NCBI RefSeq assembly: GCF_900100765.1
Contig: NZ_FNFO01000001.1
Span: 186,001 to 250,000 of the forward strand
Length of the DNA stretch: 64,000 bases
Source: Catalinimonas alkaloidigena
GTDB taxonomy: Bacteria; Bacteroidota; Bacteroidia; Cytophagales; Flexibacteraceae
Direction: 5' to 3'
Shown: positions 1 to 9,192 of the stretch, in pieces
How the letters are laid out: the number at the start of each line of letters is the position of its first letter
Position numbering within the stretch: position 1 is the stretch's first letter
Made by a program: the position numbers and the translations under genes
Notes under the pieces: model-generated
The model's database searches: none
The model's input: only the letters and a program-made list of their open reading frames with translations
What the model was told of the DNA's origin: nothing

Positions 1-2
1 TT

Positions 3-176
3 TTACAAGAGTATGCGAAACTGCCCGCAGAACTCACACAGCGCTGTACGGTATTCATGTTGTCGTCGTCCATCGATCACCGCGATCTGATTCGCGCGCG
101 GGAAAATCCGCACGTGAAACGCTACTTTAACAAACCTCTTAACGTACAGGAACTGTTGGTTTATGCAACGGCCTGA
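3..176 (+). CDS. Response regulator receiver domain, C-terminal part (gene begins before the window)
   Basis: The frame is open from base 3 to the TGA at 174-176 and gives 57 residues that begin outside the window. The segment VFMLSSSIDHRDLIRARENP followed by VKRYFNKPLNVQEL matches the second half of a CheY-like receiver. The serine run after FML occupies the conserved Ser/Thr position of beta-4, and NKPL carries the conserved Lys-Pro of beta-5. The protein ends right after the receiver fold, so it is either a single-domain response regulator or one with its output domain at the unseen N-terminus. Stand-alone receivers of this kind are common in Bacteroidota and usually work with hybrid kinases. 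The partner cannot be identified here. Confidence 0.8.
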   Translation, partial: LQEYAKLPAELTQRCTVFMLSSSIDHRDLIRARENPHVKRYFNKPLNVQELLVYATA

Positions 177-215
177 AAAAAAAACGTCAAATCTCCAGGC
201 AGAGATTTGACGTTT
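176..215 (-). terminator. Rho-independent terminator of the 235-537 gene
   Basis: A perfect 14-bp stem (182-195 with 202-215) encloses a 6-base loop. Read on the minus strand it is followed by a run of T (the A tract at 176-184). It lies 20 bases past the stop of the minus-strand gene and could also slow plus-strand transcription arriving from the receiver gene. Confidence 0.85.
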
Positions 216-234
216 CGTCAGGAATGATTGCTAC

Positions 235-537
235 TTAAAGAGAAATAACGGAATTCTCTTCGCCGAACGGTGACGCCACGTATTTGTCGGCTTCTTCGTC
301 GTTCAGCCAGCGGTCTTCGCCCAGCAGGTACCGAAACTGATACTCCTTACCGGTTTCCAGGTCGAGAGTGACGCCGAATGTGCCGTTTTTCTTGGGCTTC
401 ATTTGAGTAGAAGCTTTATCCCAATCGTTAAAATCACCGACCAGGAAAACCTTTTTCTCAGGGGTTACCGTCTCTTTCGCCAGTTCGAAAGTCGTTTGAC
501 AAACCGGTTTGCTCTTCAGAAACTTCTTTTTAATCAT
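235..537 (-). CDS. Small E-set (isoamylase N-terminal / AMPK glycogen-binding type) protein
   Basis: A 100-residue protein. The core KKVFLVGDFNDWDKAST, then YQFRYLLGEDRWLNDEEAD, is the typical pattern of the early-set glycogen-binding domain found at the N-terminus of branching and debranching enzymes and in AMPK beta subunits. Here it stands alone without a catalytic domain, as in many Bacteroidota. The expected role is carbohydrate or protein binding in the cytoplasm, since no signal peptide is present. The ATG at 537 is preferred over a TTG three codons upstream because the conserved part starts well after both. It is transcribed alone, with a strong terminator downstream. Confidence 0.8.
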   Translation of the reverse strand: MIKKKFLKSKPVCQTTFELAKETVTPEKKVFLVGDFNDWDKASTQMKPKKNGTFGVTLDLETGKEYQFRYLLGEDRWLNDEEADKYVASPFGEENSVISL

Positions 538-574
538 TTCTAGCAAATAAATTTAAAGTGAACCAAAATCGATG

Positions 575-608
575 CGAATATACTAAGTAGTTGTTAATCA
601 GCAACAAA
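575..608 (-). promoter_or_regulatory. Possible Bacteroidota-type promoter for the E-set gene
   Basis: On the minus strand TATATTCG (575-582) differs from the TAnnTTTG -7 consensus at one base. A TTG lies 19 bases upstream, at the -33 position. It sits about 40 bases before the ATG at 537. This is pattern matching only. Confidence 0.4.
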
Positions 609-754
609 TGCTTAGGCGAATTTGCACTATTCGACGGTCGCTTGGTCGAGACGCTACGAAATGTTCAAACGCTGCCCTTTGAGGCAGTTACGCACGCGGC
701 GAATCGAAGGTTGTGCGCGCAAAAGAGAAAAAAGCCCCTTTCTGACGAAACCTC

Positions 755-762
755 TATCTTTG
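755..762 (+). promoter_or_regulatory. -7 box (TATCTTTG) of the DUF4494 gene
   Basis: TATCTTTG fits the Bacteroidota sigma-ABfr -7 consensus TAnnTTTG exactly and ends 34 bases before the ATG at 797. No clear TTTG -33 element is found at the usual spacing. Confidence 0.5.
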
Positions 763-796
763 TTGTCTTTCTATCACCAACACACGACTACGGATT

Positions 797-1327
797 ATGG
801 GAATTTGGTTTCTGTGCAAATTGAGCTATCAGCAGCAAGAAGAAAACGGCAAAGTCACGAAGGTAAAAGAGCAGTATTTGATCGATGCCATGTCGTTCAC
901 CGAGGCGGAAGCGCGCGTTTACGAAGAACTGGGAAGCGCCCTGCCGGAGTTTATCTTGCAGAGTGTCAATAAGATGAATCTTCAGGAAATTTTCCACTAC
1001 GAAGATCAGGAGACGTGGTACAAAGCCAAGGTCGTATTCATCGACGTTGATGAGAAAACCGGCAAGGAAAAGAAAACGGTGAACACCATGCTGGTGACGG
1101 CCGACAGCGTAAAACAGGCGTGCGAGCGCATCGAAGAGAGCCTCGGTACCCTGATGGTGACCTGGCAGATTACGGACGTAGGTCTGACGCCGATCATCGA
1201 GATTTTCCCCTACGTCGACGACCGCGAAAACAACGAAGACGTCCGCGCGTTTGCCGAGGAAGTCGACCTGGAGACGGGCGAAGTGGTGGCGGCTGCCGCT
1301 ACGAGTGAATCGTCAGAGCCAGCTTAA
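797..1327 (+). CDS. DUF4494 family protein
   Basis: A 176-residue cytoplasmic protein. The opening MGIWFLCKLSYQQQEENGK, then YLIDAMSFTEAEARVYEEL and WYKAKVVFIDVDEKTGKEKK, follows the DUF4494 pattern, a family confined largely to Bacteroidota with no established function. The last 25 residues are low-complexity Ala/Glu/Ser and probably disordered. There is no signal peptide or membrane segment. A -7-type promoter box lies upstream. Its last 29 bases overlap the 3' end of the convergent DUF5686 gene. Confidence 0.85.
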   Translation: MGIWFLCKLSYQQQEENGKVTKVKEQYLIDAMSFTEAEARVYEELGSALPEFILQSVNKMNLQEIFHYEDQETWYKAKVVFIDVDEKTGKEKKTVNTMLVTADSVKQACERIEESLGTLMVTWQITDVGLTPIIEIFPYVDDRENNEDVRAFAEEVDLETGEVVAAAATSESSEPA

Positions 1328-3725
1328 AGAATAGATTATCGCCTATCCGAGACTGGGCGTAGGGACCTATCCGAAGGAAGGCCCCTGCGCCCAGTCCTGC
1401 TTTCAGGCCGGGCACTCCCAGCACCAGCACATCGCTCAGAAACAGCCCGCTTTCGTAATACCCGTTTTTAAGCGTACGAATCGGTATGCCCCGGTGGTAG
1501 TCCGGGTGGCGCAGCCCACCGAACCCTACGTTGCTGATGGCTTCGAGCGCAGGTTGGAAAAACAGACTTCCTTCGTAGAGCCGCCCGAAATCATGCGACA
1601 GAAACAGGTAGAGGTACCGGTCGGCCACAAATTCGTTGTAGCGCATGGTCTCGAAGCTGTTGTGCGTCACTACCGAGCCCGGACTGAAACTGCCCGGTGC
1701 GTTGTAGAGGATGGGATACGGCAACGCACCGTGGGCCTGCCCCACCTGCAACTGCCAGCCGAACCGCCCCACCACGGCCAGAGGAATGGTTTGCCGCAGA
1801 CGCAGATCCCAACGCTGGTAGCGGTAATGACCGTTGAACGCCCCGCGGAGGCCTTGCGCAAACTGCAGCCACAGCTCCGGGTAAAGGGTGCCGAGCGAAA
1901 GCCGATCGAGCGGCGTGCGAATGAACCGTTCGCCGAACGACCAGCGCACACCGGCCTGCCATTCCGCAAACTGGAAGTGCGTCAGAGGCAACTCCCGGTA
2001 CTGATACGTGTACTGCGGTTCCCGCTCGAACTGGTGCAGCCCCAGCTGAAAGTACACGTTCTGGTACGGTTCGGCTTCGACCGAGAGTTGTAGACGTCGG
2101 ACCCGATCCATGCGGTTGAAACGGTAGGGGCGCAGGCGTTCGCTGAGGTACTGCGGCTTGTCGAAGGCAAACGCCAGCCCACCGGGTTCGTCGATGTCGT
2201 CCTGAAACGCAAAAGTACCTTCCAACGGCAACGCCAGCCAGGGTTGCCACGTGCCGTCGAAGCCCCACTTGAACGCCTGGTCGCGAAAGCCCCACCCCAC
2301 ATACGCACCCCCCGCCAGTGTTTCCGAAAGGCGCTGGTTGGTATGAAAGCCAAAGCCCAGGCGCAGCCCTTCGTAGTCGTTGAAACGCGCCACGCGGTTC
2401 AGGTCGATGTACACCGAACGGTACGGAATGCGGCCGCCGTACAGCAGCTCTCCGGCCGTTAACCAGCGGTCGAAGCGCTCAATGGTCGCCACCGTATCGT
2501 ACAGGTGGTACGTGTTCTGGTCCTCCTGCGTCAGGGGGTAGGGGCGGTGCGCCTGCCAGTAGTCCGGGGGCTGCACGGCCGCCCCCGGGTCGTAGTCCAG
2601 GGCGAACTCGTCGAAACGGCGGCGCGGCAACTGTACCCGCGGTGCGTAGTCGAGCAGACGCGTGTCGGCCGTCGCCCCGAAGCGCAGCCGATAGGCCGTC
2701 ACCTGATCGACCGAGAGCTGCGTGCGTGTAACGACGGGCACAAGTCCGCCGCTCCCCTGCGGCGCGAATTGCTGGTAGATGTGTTCCGTGACTTTATCGG
2801 GTGAGTCGCGCAGCCGCTCGTCCGGTTCGGCCACCAGGTAGCGGACCTGTCCGGTCCGGTGCTGGATGTAAAGCAGCCCGCGTAGGCCTTTCATGAGGCG
2901 GGGGGCGTGGGCATTGTACCGCACGACGTACAGGGCATCGGACCCTGTACCGGCCGTATCTACTACCTCAAAATGGTAAAATCGGGCGGTAAGGTGGTGT
3001 AGGGGGCCTACATAATCGGTGCCGGCCAGGGGCAAATATGCATCGAACGGAGAGAAGGGCTGGGTTTGCAGAGCATACGCCAGCGGCGAGGCGTAATCGA
3101 TGCCCGACGCTTGTACGGCCTGGATGACTTGCTTGTCGTGCAGTGGGCCGCGGCGGTGCCGGTCCACGACCGATTCCATCAGGAACAGATGCCGGTCGGC
3201 CCCGAACTGAGGCGGTAACTTTTCCAGTCCAAACCGCTTTCCCCACCGCCGGGCGAGCTGCTGCACCGCTTCCGGATTTTGCAATGATACGCTCAGGCGT
3301 GTGTACTGACTGAGCGAAAAACGGTGGCGCAACGGGTCATGGCGCGGCTGTGTGGCGAGCACGGCATCGATCAACCGGCGGGCCTGGGGCGTAGTGCTGT
3401 CTGCCCGCACCACCCACAGGTAGCGGTTCATGTCGATGCGCAGGGAATCTTCCGTCTTTTTGACGACGTGGTACCCGGTGCGGTGCAGCGGCAGGCGGAA
3501 CTCGAGCCGGTCGCCGATCCGGAGGGAATCCAGGGTAAAATTGCCGTCGACGTCGGAAATCTGGAAGCGTTCGCCGGCGTTGACCTCCACTACTACGAAC
3601 GGTAGCGGCTTTTGTGTAAAGGTTTCGCGTGCCTGGCCCCGGACCGAAAGGGTTTGGCCCTGGGCAATGCCTTTCGCCAGCACGATCATGATCAGCAGCA
3701 GGAGCGGGCGGAAACAAAAATGCAT
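1299..3725 (-). CDS. DUF5686 outer-membrane protein with carboxypeptidase-regulatory-like domain
   Basis: 808 residues from the ATG at 3725. A start 44 codons upstream is possible but would bury the signal peptide, which begins MHFCFRPLLLLIMIVLAKG. Residues about 25-100 (VRGQARETFTQKPLPFVVVE and DVDGNFTLDSLRIGDRLEF) are the CarboxypepD_reg-like beta-sandwich common in Bacteroidota surface proteins. The remainder matches the DUF5686 layout: a long periplasmic part, then a C-terminal half rich in alternating aromatic/polar strands and Tyr/Arg, consistent with an outer-membrane beta-barrel. DUF5686 proteins are structurally reminiscent of TonB-dependent receptors, but a substrate is unknown. The gene stands alone and its tail overlaps DUF4494 by 29 bases in convergent orientation. 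Confidence 0.8.
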   Translation of the reverse strand: MHFCFRPLLLLIMIVLAKGIAQGQTLSVRGQARETFTQKPLPFVVVEVNAGERFQISDVDGNFTLDSLRIGDRLEFRLPLHRTGYHVVKKTEDSLRIDMNRYLWVVRADSTTPQARRLIDAVLATQPRHDPLRHRFSLSQYTRLSVSLQNPEAVQQLARRWGKRFGLEKLPPQFGADRHLFLMESVVDRHRRGPLHDKQVIQAVQASGIDYASPLAYALQTQPFSPFDAYLPLAGTDYVGPLHHLTARFYHFEVVDTAGTGSDALYVVRYNAHAPRLMKGLRGLLYIQHRTGQVRYLVAEPDERLRDSPDKVTEHIYQQFAPQGSGGLVPVVTRTQLSVDQVTAYRLRFGATADTRLLDYAPRVQLPRRRFDEFALDYDPGAAVQPPDYWQAHRPYPLTQEDQNTYHLYDTVATIERFDRWLTAGELLYGGRIPYRSVYIDLNRVARFNDYEGLRLGFGFHTNQRLSETLAGGAYVGWGFRDQAFKWGFDGTWQPWLALPLEGTFAFQDDIDEPGGLAFAFDKPQYLSERLRPYRFNRMDRVRRLQLSVEAEPYQNVYFQLGLHQFEREPQYTYQYRELPLTHFQFAEWQAGVRWSFGERFIRTPLDRLSLGTLYPELWLQFAQGLRGAFNGHYRYQRWDLRLRQTIPLAVVGRFGWQLQVGQAHGALPYPILYNAPGSFSPGSVVTHNSFETMRYNEFVADRYLYLFLSHDFGRLYEGSLFFQPALEAISNVGFGGLRHPDYHRGIPIRTLKNGYYESGLFLSDVLVLGVPGLKAGLGAGAFLRIGPYAQSRIGDNLFFKLALTIHS

Positions 3726-3963
3726 GCAGGCAGACCTTCTAAACAAAGCCACAAACGTACTCAATGCCGAAGGATGCGCGCAACTGCAGGACGCCTGTTC
3801 GGTGCCAGGGCAAAAATGCTTTGCCGAGTAATGAATTTCATAAGTCAATACTGCCACATCGAATGCCAGGACACGAGCATATTCGGCCGAACTGGCTCAT
3901 CCTGCGTAACTTACCAGACGTAAGAGGAAGAAAGTTGCGGTATCTCTCTAACTTTAGCTGACT

Positions 3964-4773
3964 ATGGATTTATGTGAACTGAAGATTTCAGACGAAACGC
4001 GGTGGCAACGACATCCGTGGGAACAGGCGCGCCTGGAAGTGATTGTGGAGTTGCTCGACAGCCTCGGGGGAGACGTTACCGATCCTATGAACGTGCTGGA
4101 CCTGGGCTGCGGCGATTTGTTCGTAGCCCGGCAACTGACCGATTTTTTCCCGCAGGCCCGGTTCTTTTGTGTGGACATTGCGTTTGAGCCGGCGTTGAAA
4201 CAAAAATTGCAGACGCAACTTCAGAAAGAAGGCCTGGCGAACCGGATTCGCCTTTACGCATCGCTGGAAGAACTGGAGGCCGATGCCCGCGTGCCTAACC
4301 AAATGGACCGGGTGTTGATGCTGGACGTGCTCGAACACATCGAAGACGAGATCGGCTACCTGCGGTTTGTCAATACCTTCGCGTTTATCACCTCGGCCAC
4401 GCGCTTTGTCATCACCGTGCCCGCCTGGCACTGGCTCTACAGCCGTCATGATGCTTTCTTGCGCCATTTCCGTCGGTACACGACACAAAAATTAGAGAAG
4501 CGCGTGACGCGCGGCGGCCTTCGCCCCCTCGAAAGCGGGTACTTTTTCTCTACGCTGCTGTTGCCACGGTTGGCGCAGTGGGGCTGGGAAAAGCTGGCTG
4601 CGCCCACGCGGCGGGTTCGAGGCATCGGTGCCCACCAGGGGCATCCCTCGGTCGACGGCGTGGTGCGCGATACCCTGATTGTCGACTTTCGGATCAGTCG
4701 CGTATTACGACAGATTGGTGTGCGCCTGCCCGGGCTCTCCTGTTACGCGCTATGTCGACAACAGGCGTCGTAA
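3964..4773 (+). CDS. Class I SAM-dependent methyltransferase
   Basis: 269 residues. Motif I, NVLDLGCGD, lies near residues 43-51, the acidic residue ending beta-2 is in FFCVDIAFE, and VLMLDVLEHIEDEIGYL is the motif IV region typical of Rossmann-fold methyltransferases acting on small molecules or lipids. A basic C-terminal region with aromatic patches (LLPRLAQWGWEKL) may associate with membrane. The 3' end overlaps the next glycosyltransferase gene by 22 bases, so the two are translationally coupled and probably share a pathway, such as modification of a lipid-linked glycan. The acceptor is not known. Confidence 0.8.
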   Translation: MDLCELKISDETRWQRHPWEQARLEVIVELLDSLGGDVTDPMNVLDLGCGDLFVARQLTDFFPQARFFCVDIAFEPALKQKLQTQLQKEGLANRIRLYASLEELEADARVPNQMDRVLMLDVLEHIEDEIGYLRFVNTFAFITSATRFVITVPAWHWLYSRHDAFLRHFRRYTTQKLEKRVTRGGLRPLESGYFFSTLLLPRLAQWGWEKLAAPTRRVRGIGAHQGHPSVDGVVRDTLIVDFRISRVLRQIGVRLPGLSCYALCRQQAS

Positions 4774-5528
4774 TTCCGTGCTACAACGAGGCGCACCGCT
4801 TGCCGGTCACGGCATTTCGCCAGTTTGCCGCTCAGTACCCCGAGATCTGCCTGTGTTTTGTCGACGACGGCAGCAGCGATGCTACGTACTCCATGCTGCA
4901 GGCACTCCGGCAAGGGCAGGAAGCGCGCGTTTTTGTCATACGCATTGAAACCAACCGAGGAAAAGCGGAGGCCGTACGGCGGGGAATGCACTTTTTGCTG
5001 GAAAACACCCCACTGACTTGCCTGGGCTTTCTGGATGCCGATCTGGCGACCCCACCCGAGGGATTTATGGCGCTTTGTCATCACCTGCTGACGCACAAGC
5101 AGTACCAGGTAGTGACCGGCGCACGCATCCGGCGCCTGGGCGCCGAAATCGAACGGTCGGCGGCCCGGCACCTCATCGGGCGTGTGATGGCTACCGGCAT
5201 CAGCCTGATGCTGCAGCTGCCGTTTTACGATACCCAGTGCGGTGCCAAAGTATTCACACGCGAAATAGCAGCCCTCCTGTTCGCCCAACCGTTTTGCAGC
5301 TCATGGCTTTTTGACGTAGAACTCTTTTTCCGATTGCAACAACACGAAGGCCTGGCCCGCACGCGACAACTGGTCTACGAGTATCCATTGCCCCGCTGGT
5401 CCCATCGGGCCGGTTCTAAAATCACCTACCGCGACGGCTGGCAGGTTGTCCGCGAGTTGTATCGCATCTGGCACCGCTACCGAGGCGTGGGGGGAGCGAC
5501 CCTTACGCCGGTGCAAACAACAGATTGA
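4752..5528 (+). CDS. Glycosyltransferase family 2 (dolichol-phosphate-sugar-synthase-like)
   Basis: 258 residues. The ATG at 4752 fits the family start MSTTGVVIPCYNEAHRLP; in-frame codons upstream belong to the methyltransferase region. GVVIPCYNEA, CFVDDGSSDAT and GFLDADLATPP are the nucleotide-sugar and metal-binding motifs of GT-A family 2 enzymes, and QCGAKVFTREIA resembles the acceptor-site segment of polyprenyl-phosphate sugar transferases. No C-terminal membrane helices are present. It probably moves a sugar from a nucleotide donor to a polyprenyl phosphate or glycan at the inner face of the membrane. Its 3' end overlaps the convergent membrane-protein gene by 26 bases. Confidence 0.85.
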   Translation: MSTTGVVIPCYNEAHRLPVTAFRQFAAQYPEICLCFVDDGSSDATYSMLQALRQGQEARVFVIRIETNRGKAEAVRRGMHFLLENTPLTCLGFLDADLATPPEGFMALCHHLLTHKQYQVVTGARIRRLGAEIERSAARHLIGRVMATGISLMLQLPFYDTQCGAKVFTREIAALLFAQPFCSSWLFDVELFFRLQQHEGLARTRQLVYEYPLPRWSHRAGSKITYRDGWQVVRELYRIWHRYRGVGGATLTPVQTTD

Positions 5529-6813
5529 GGAGACCGAAAAATTCGGGCCATGTCGTTGCGGCGAAAGCGTAATGAAACGGACCCCAGTAAATGTAGGTCA
5601 GCTTGAGGTTGTAGAAGATGAAAAACAGCATGAAGGCCCCCATCACGTAGTTGATCCGGTACCCGGAGCGCAGCAGAAAATTGATAAAATAGGCCAGGGG
5701 CAACGCCAGTAGGGGGAGGTACTCCACAAAGCAGCGGTGTCCAAAGGCTCCCCCGAACCACCACGACCACCAACTGCTGAATACATAGATTGCCGCTGCC
5801 AGGATAATCAGTACAGCTATGCTGCTGAACCGTCGTTTGAACAAAGCTTCGAACAGCCCGACCAGCGCAAACAGCATGATGGGGCTGTACAGGAGCCAGC
5901 CGTTGCGTGAGCTGAACAACACCTGCAGGACTTTGGGCTCATTCCAGTAGATAAAAGACTGATTCCCATAAGAATACATAATCCAATGCCCGGTTACGTG
6001 GTGCCAGTACAGCATTTGGGGGAAGAGCAGCGGAAGCGCCGCCAGCGGAATCAGGCAGAAGGAACCAAAGTGTCGAACGATGTGCAGGATACGAGCTTTG
6101 AACTGTGACCAGCTATGCACCTCGTACAGCAGCAGGTAGAGCCCGAAGACGGCATTATTGGGTCGGATGAGGGCAATCAATCCACAACAAACGCCATACA
6201 GTACGAATATGCCCCGGGTGGAATTGTCAGAGAGCAACCGAGGTGTGAGGTAGAGCAGCAGCGACACCAAAAAAAATGAATACACATGCGACATGCCCGA
6301 TTCCACCACCGTATAGTAAAACAAATTGGTGCCTAGGTAGAGGCACGTCAGATTAAGGAGCGCGACCGCAGTGGAAAAATGCCGCCGGATGACGCGAAAC
6401 AGAAGGTAACAGGCCAGCGTGGCGTAAAAGGCCGCAGCAAGTTTGATCGCGATAGCGTAGGGGGCGGAGTAACCGGTGGCTGGCGCATCGGTCAGGAGGG
6501 CGTATACATGGGCCAGCAAAAAGAAAGGCAACTGCAACAGGGCCACCCCGCAGGTGTAGGGCGTGAAAATCTTTTCGGTGCCCGGGTAAAACTGAAACTG
6601 TGAGGAGCCCGTCTTGGCCAGAAATCCTTCGAAGCCGCCGTGAATCAGCAGCGCGGGCAGGTAAAGATAGTAGCCCTCTGCGTCGGACCAGATGACACGC
6701 GTGACGTGCATGCCCCGGTACGAAACGCTGAGCAAAACCAGCACAAGGCAGAGGAACGGCAACAGAGAAACGGCTGAAAACTCGAAACGTCGAGGCAGGG
6801 AAAGAGGCTTCAT
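5503..6813 (-). CDS. Polytopic membrane protein, GT-C glycosyltransferase-like
   Basis: 436 residues with roughly ten hydrophobic segments (by eye). The first periplasmic loop contains VIWSDAEGYYLYLPALLIHG, an acidic motif just after TM1 of the kind that carries the catalytic Asp/Glu in GT-C enzymes (GT39/GT83-like). Later segments such as SSWWSWWFGGAFGHRCFVEY also recur in bacterial GT-C-like proteins. The family is not named with certainty. A role in transferring sugars from polyprenyl-phosphate donors at the outer face of the inner membrane is inferred from topology and neighbours. It is convergent with the GT2 gene, with a 26-base tail overlap. Confidence 0.65.
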   Translation of the reverse strand: MKPLSLPRRFEFSAVSLLPFLCLVLVLLSVSYRGMHVTRVIWSDAEGYYLYLPALLIHGGFEGFLAKTGSSQFQFYPGTEKIFTPYTCGVALLQLPFFLLAHVYALLTDAPATGYSAPYAIAIKLAAAFYATLACYLLFRVIRRHFSTAVALLNLTCLYLGTNLFYYTVVESGMSHVYSFFLVSLLLYLTPRLLSDNSTRGIFVLYGVCCGLIALIRPNNAVFGLYLLLYEVHSWSQFKARILHIVRHFGSFCLIPLAALPLLFPQMLYWHHVTGHWIMYSYGNQSFIYWNEPKVLQVLFSSRNGWLLYSPIMLFALVGLFEALFKRRFSSIAVLIILAAAIYVFSSWWSWWFGGAFGHRCFVEYLPLLALPLAYFINFLLRSGYRINYVMGAFMLFFIFYNLKLTYIYWGPFHYAFAATTWPEFFGLLNLLFAPA

Positions 6814-7103
6814 AGAACGATGAAAGAGCGGAGGCGTTTAAGACTCCTTATGCAACGTCAAATGCTGTTTGGGGTGTAGAAATCATAATCGGTTGGTACG
6901 TAGGCAGGGAGTTTGCTCCGTTCATCGGAAAGGCCACTTTCTACAATCCGCCAACGTGCCCAGGCCCGCGAATGCCGTGAAGATACGCAGTGGTAGCTGA
7001 AAATCAGGAGCAAACCGAGACTTCCCTAACCCTTGGGCAGGTCGGCTGTGCCGTGGCCGGTTCAGTAAGTTTTTTCCCGGGATAGCAATTAAGTTTGCTG
7101 CCA

Positions 7104-8447
7104 ATGCTGCAACTCAACATCGGCCCTTTGGGTTTTCGTAGGCACCAGGCGGTGATGCTTGGCCTATTCATCGTCGAGCTAGGATTTTACACCGTCTATG
7201 CCAACCGCCTCGGTCCCTACCTAAGTGCATCGCTCTTTTTTGTAAGCTCGCTGGGCATCGGGTTGTACCCGCTGTGGTGTGCCCGGCAGGCGCCCTATTC
7301 GCCCGATCGCTTGCAGTTTCGTCAGGTCACCGTTCCCCGCTTGTTAGTCGGGCAAGTGCTGTTTGGACTAGGGGCGGTGGTGTTGGCCGTAAAGCAGTTG
7401 GCCATCATCCGTGCGTTTCCGCTGGATTACCACCTTTCCGACGTCATTCCTTCGGTCGATCAGTTCGTAACGCGCTTTTTGCAGGGAGAAAAGGTCTACG
7501 GACGAGACATTGCGTACCCCGAATATTCGATTATTCCCAACTACCTGCCTTTCCAATGGCTGCCCATGACCTTCTCGAAGTGGGCACAGATCGATTTGCG
7601 GTGGTCGGCCTTGCTGATGTGTGTGACGGGCATCGTTGCTTACGAATGGGCCGTGCTGAAGGCGAACGTACGTTGGGGACCTCTTCTCGGCTGGCTGGCC
7701 CTGCCTCTGGTCGCCCTGGGCCTGATGATGCAGCACCGACCCGATGTGTTTGGGTACACCGTAGAACCCATGGTCATGGGCTATTACTTGCTGCTTGGTT
7801 GTAGCCTGATGAGCCGGTCGATCGGCTTCCGCGCGGTGGCACTGCTACTGTGCGGCTTGTCGAGGTTTTCGCTGCTGTTGTGGGTGCCCCTCTACCTGCT
7901 GATTCTCTTTTGCGAGGAACCCCGCGCCCGAACCTGGCGTCTGCTGGCCTATTGCGTCGTCGGCGTGCTGTTGGTGTACATCATTCCCTTCATGTCACAA
8001 AACTGGACTGCTCCCTTCCGGGCCATGCAGGCCTACGAAACGGCCGCTCTGGGCGAATGGGCCGGACAGGCCTGGCAGGAGCCCGGGGCCAAGCCATTCC
8101 AGTTGTTCCAGGGTTACGGCTTTGCCGCATTTTTCCACGACTTTGGCGGAGGGGCTTTGCTCGACCGCCTGCACAGCCTGCAGCGGACACACCTTTGGCT
8201 TTCGCTGGCGGCAGTCGTGGCCATGGGCGTGCTGTTTTTCCGGTACCGTCGCCGCATCGACTCCCGCTACTTTGCGCTGATTAGCCTGAAGGTCTACTTC
8301 GCTTTTTTCTACAATTTCATCCAGGTGCCCTACGGCTACCTTTTCATCGTGCCCGTAATGCTTTCGGTCGTGGTGATTTTCTTCCTGCCGTTTGCGCGGT
8401 CGGCCAGCACCGAGGTGCCGTTAGATCAGCCGGAGATTCACGGCTGA
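7104..8447 (+). CDS. Polytopic membrane protein, possible GT87/DUF2029-like mannosyltransferase
   Basis: 447 residues from the ATG at 7104; a TTG three codons earlier is also open. About ten hydrophobic helices are visible. The loop SVDQFVTRFLQGEKVYGRDI followed by YPEYSIIPNYLPFQWLP resembles the first extracytoplasmic loop of GT87/DUF2029 polyprenyl-phosphate mannosyltransferases, where an Asp and a G-x-x-VY segment are conserved. Assignment is by pattern only. Its stop overlaps the end of the convergent methyltransferase gene by 10 bases. The 290 bases upstream (6814-7103) hold no recognisable gene. Confidence 0.6.
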   Translation: MLQLNIGPLGFRRHQAVMLGLFIVELGFYTVYANRLGPYLSASLFFVSSLGIGLYPLWCARQAPYSPDRLQFRQVTVPRLLVGQVLFGLGAVVLAVKQLAIIRAFPLDYHLSDVIPSVDQFVTRFLQGEKVYGRDIAYPEYSIIPNYLPFQWLPMTFSKWAQIDLRWSALLMCVTGIVAYEWAVLKANVRWGPLLGWLALPLVALGLMMQHRPDVFGYTVEPMVMGYYLLLGCSLMSRSIGFRAVALLLCGLSRFSLLLWVPLYLLILFCEEPRARTWRLLAYCVVGVLLVYIIPFMSQNWTAPFRAMQAYETAALGEWAGQAWQEPGAKPFQLFQGYGFAAFFHDFGGGALLDRLHSLQRTHLWLSLAAVVAMGVLFFRYRRRIDSRYFALISLKVYFAFFYNFIQVPYGYLFIVPVMLSVVVIFFLPFARSASTEVPLDQPEIHG

Positions 8448-9187
8448 GTCGCTAAAAACGCGCGTGCGCGTTCCAAGTTAGGCTGGGTAGCTTCTATAAA
8501 GCGGTAGAATGCGGTGTGGCGATTCAGCCCAAACGAAGCGCTGCGTTGCCGGGTGAAGAAGACCCCGATGACCTCCTCGATCTCTGCCGCCGTATTAACA
8601 TGCTCGTGCCGCATCAGTACCTGGTAGTCAAGACCATGTTTTTGGGTGAATTCATATCCTGTTACTTGGGTTCCCAAACGCCAAAGCCACGTGCCTTCGT
8701 TGGGAATAGAAATCCGCAGGCTGCCCTGAGAGGCCAGCAGTAATGCAGCTTTGGCCACTACCGTCGGCAGATCGGTGATGTGCTCGAAGGTAGCCACTGC
8801 GGTGATGCGGTCGTAGCGGGCATCCGCGGGCACCTCCCGAATGTCGTCGTAAAAATGACGCACCTCGTGCTGGTACGGAGAGTGCTCGTACAGGCTGTGG
8901 AAGGGTTCAATTACGTCATAAGGAAACGAGTTGGCCTCGTAAGGGATCTGGTTGAGGGTACCCGCCCCGATTTCCAGAGTGGCGAAGTTGCGCTTCTGGC
9001 CTTTCAGGTCTTCGGCAACTTTGCGGTGCAACCACCGCTCCAGTTGTTGCGAAACGGAGGTCGCTTTGGTGTTGCCCTCCCGGTTGTCGAGGTAATGCTG
9101 GGCATAGATGGCTTGGTAAGGGGGGGGCAGCGGGGGCCGTTTCTTGGGAAATCGCTGTAAAATGGGGAATTCGTTTTCGAGCGCCAT
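8438..9187 (-). CDS. Class I SAM-dependent methyltransferase
   Basis: 249 residues. NFATLEIGAGTLNQIPYEAN is the glycine-rich SAM site (a variant motif I, LEIGAGT), YDVIEPF is the post-I acidic strand, and RYDRITAVATFEHITDLP is the motif IV region with the usual FEHI. A mid-protein loop LWRLGTQVTGYEFTQKHGLD is typical of UbiE/COQ5-like small-molecule methyltransferases in glycan clusters. It lies five bases after the stop of the 9193-11493 membrane-protein gene on the same strand and is probably co-transcribed with it. The acceptor is unknown. Confidence 0.75.
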   Translation of the reverse strand: MALENEFPILQRFPKKRPPLPPPYQAIYAQHYLDNREGNTKATSVSQQLERWLHRKVAEDLKGQKRNFATLEIGAGTLNQIPYEANSFPYDVIEPFHSLYEHSPYQHEVRHFYDDIREVPADARYDRITAVATFEHITDLPTVVAKAALLLASQGSLRISIPNEGTWLWRLGTQVTGYEFTQKHGLDYQVLMRHEHVNTAAEIEEVIGVFFTRQRSASFGLNRHTAFYRFIEATQPNLERARAFLATQP

Positions 9188-9192
9188 AAGGT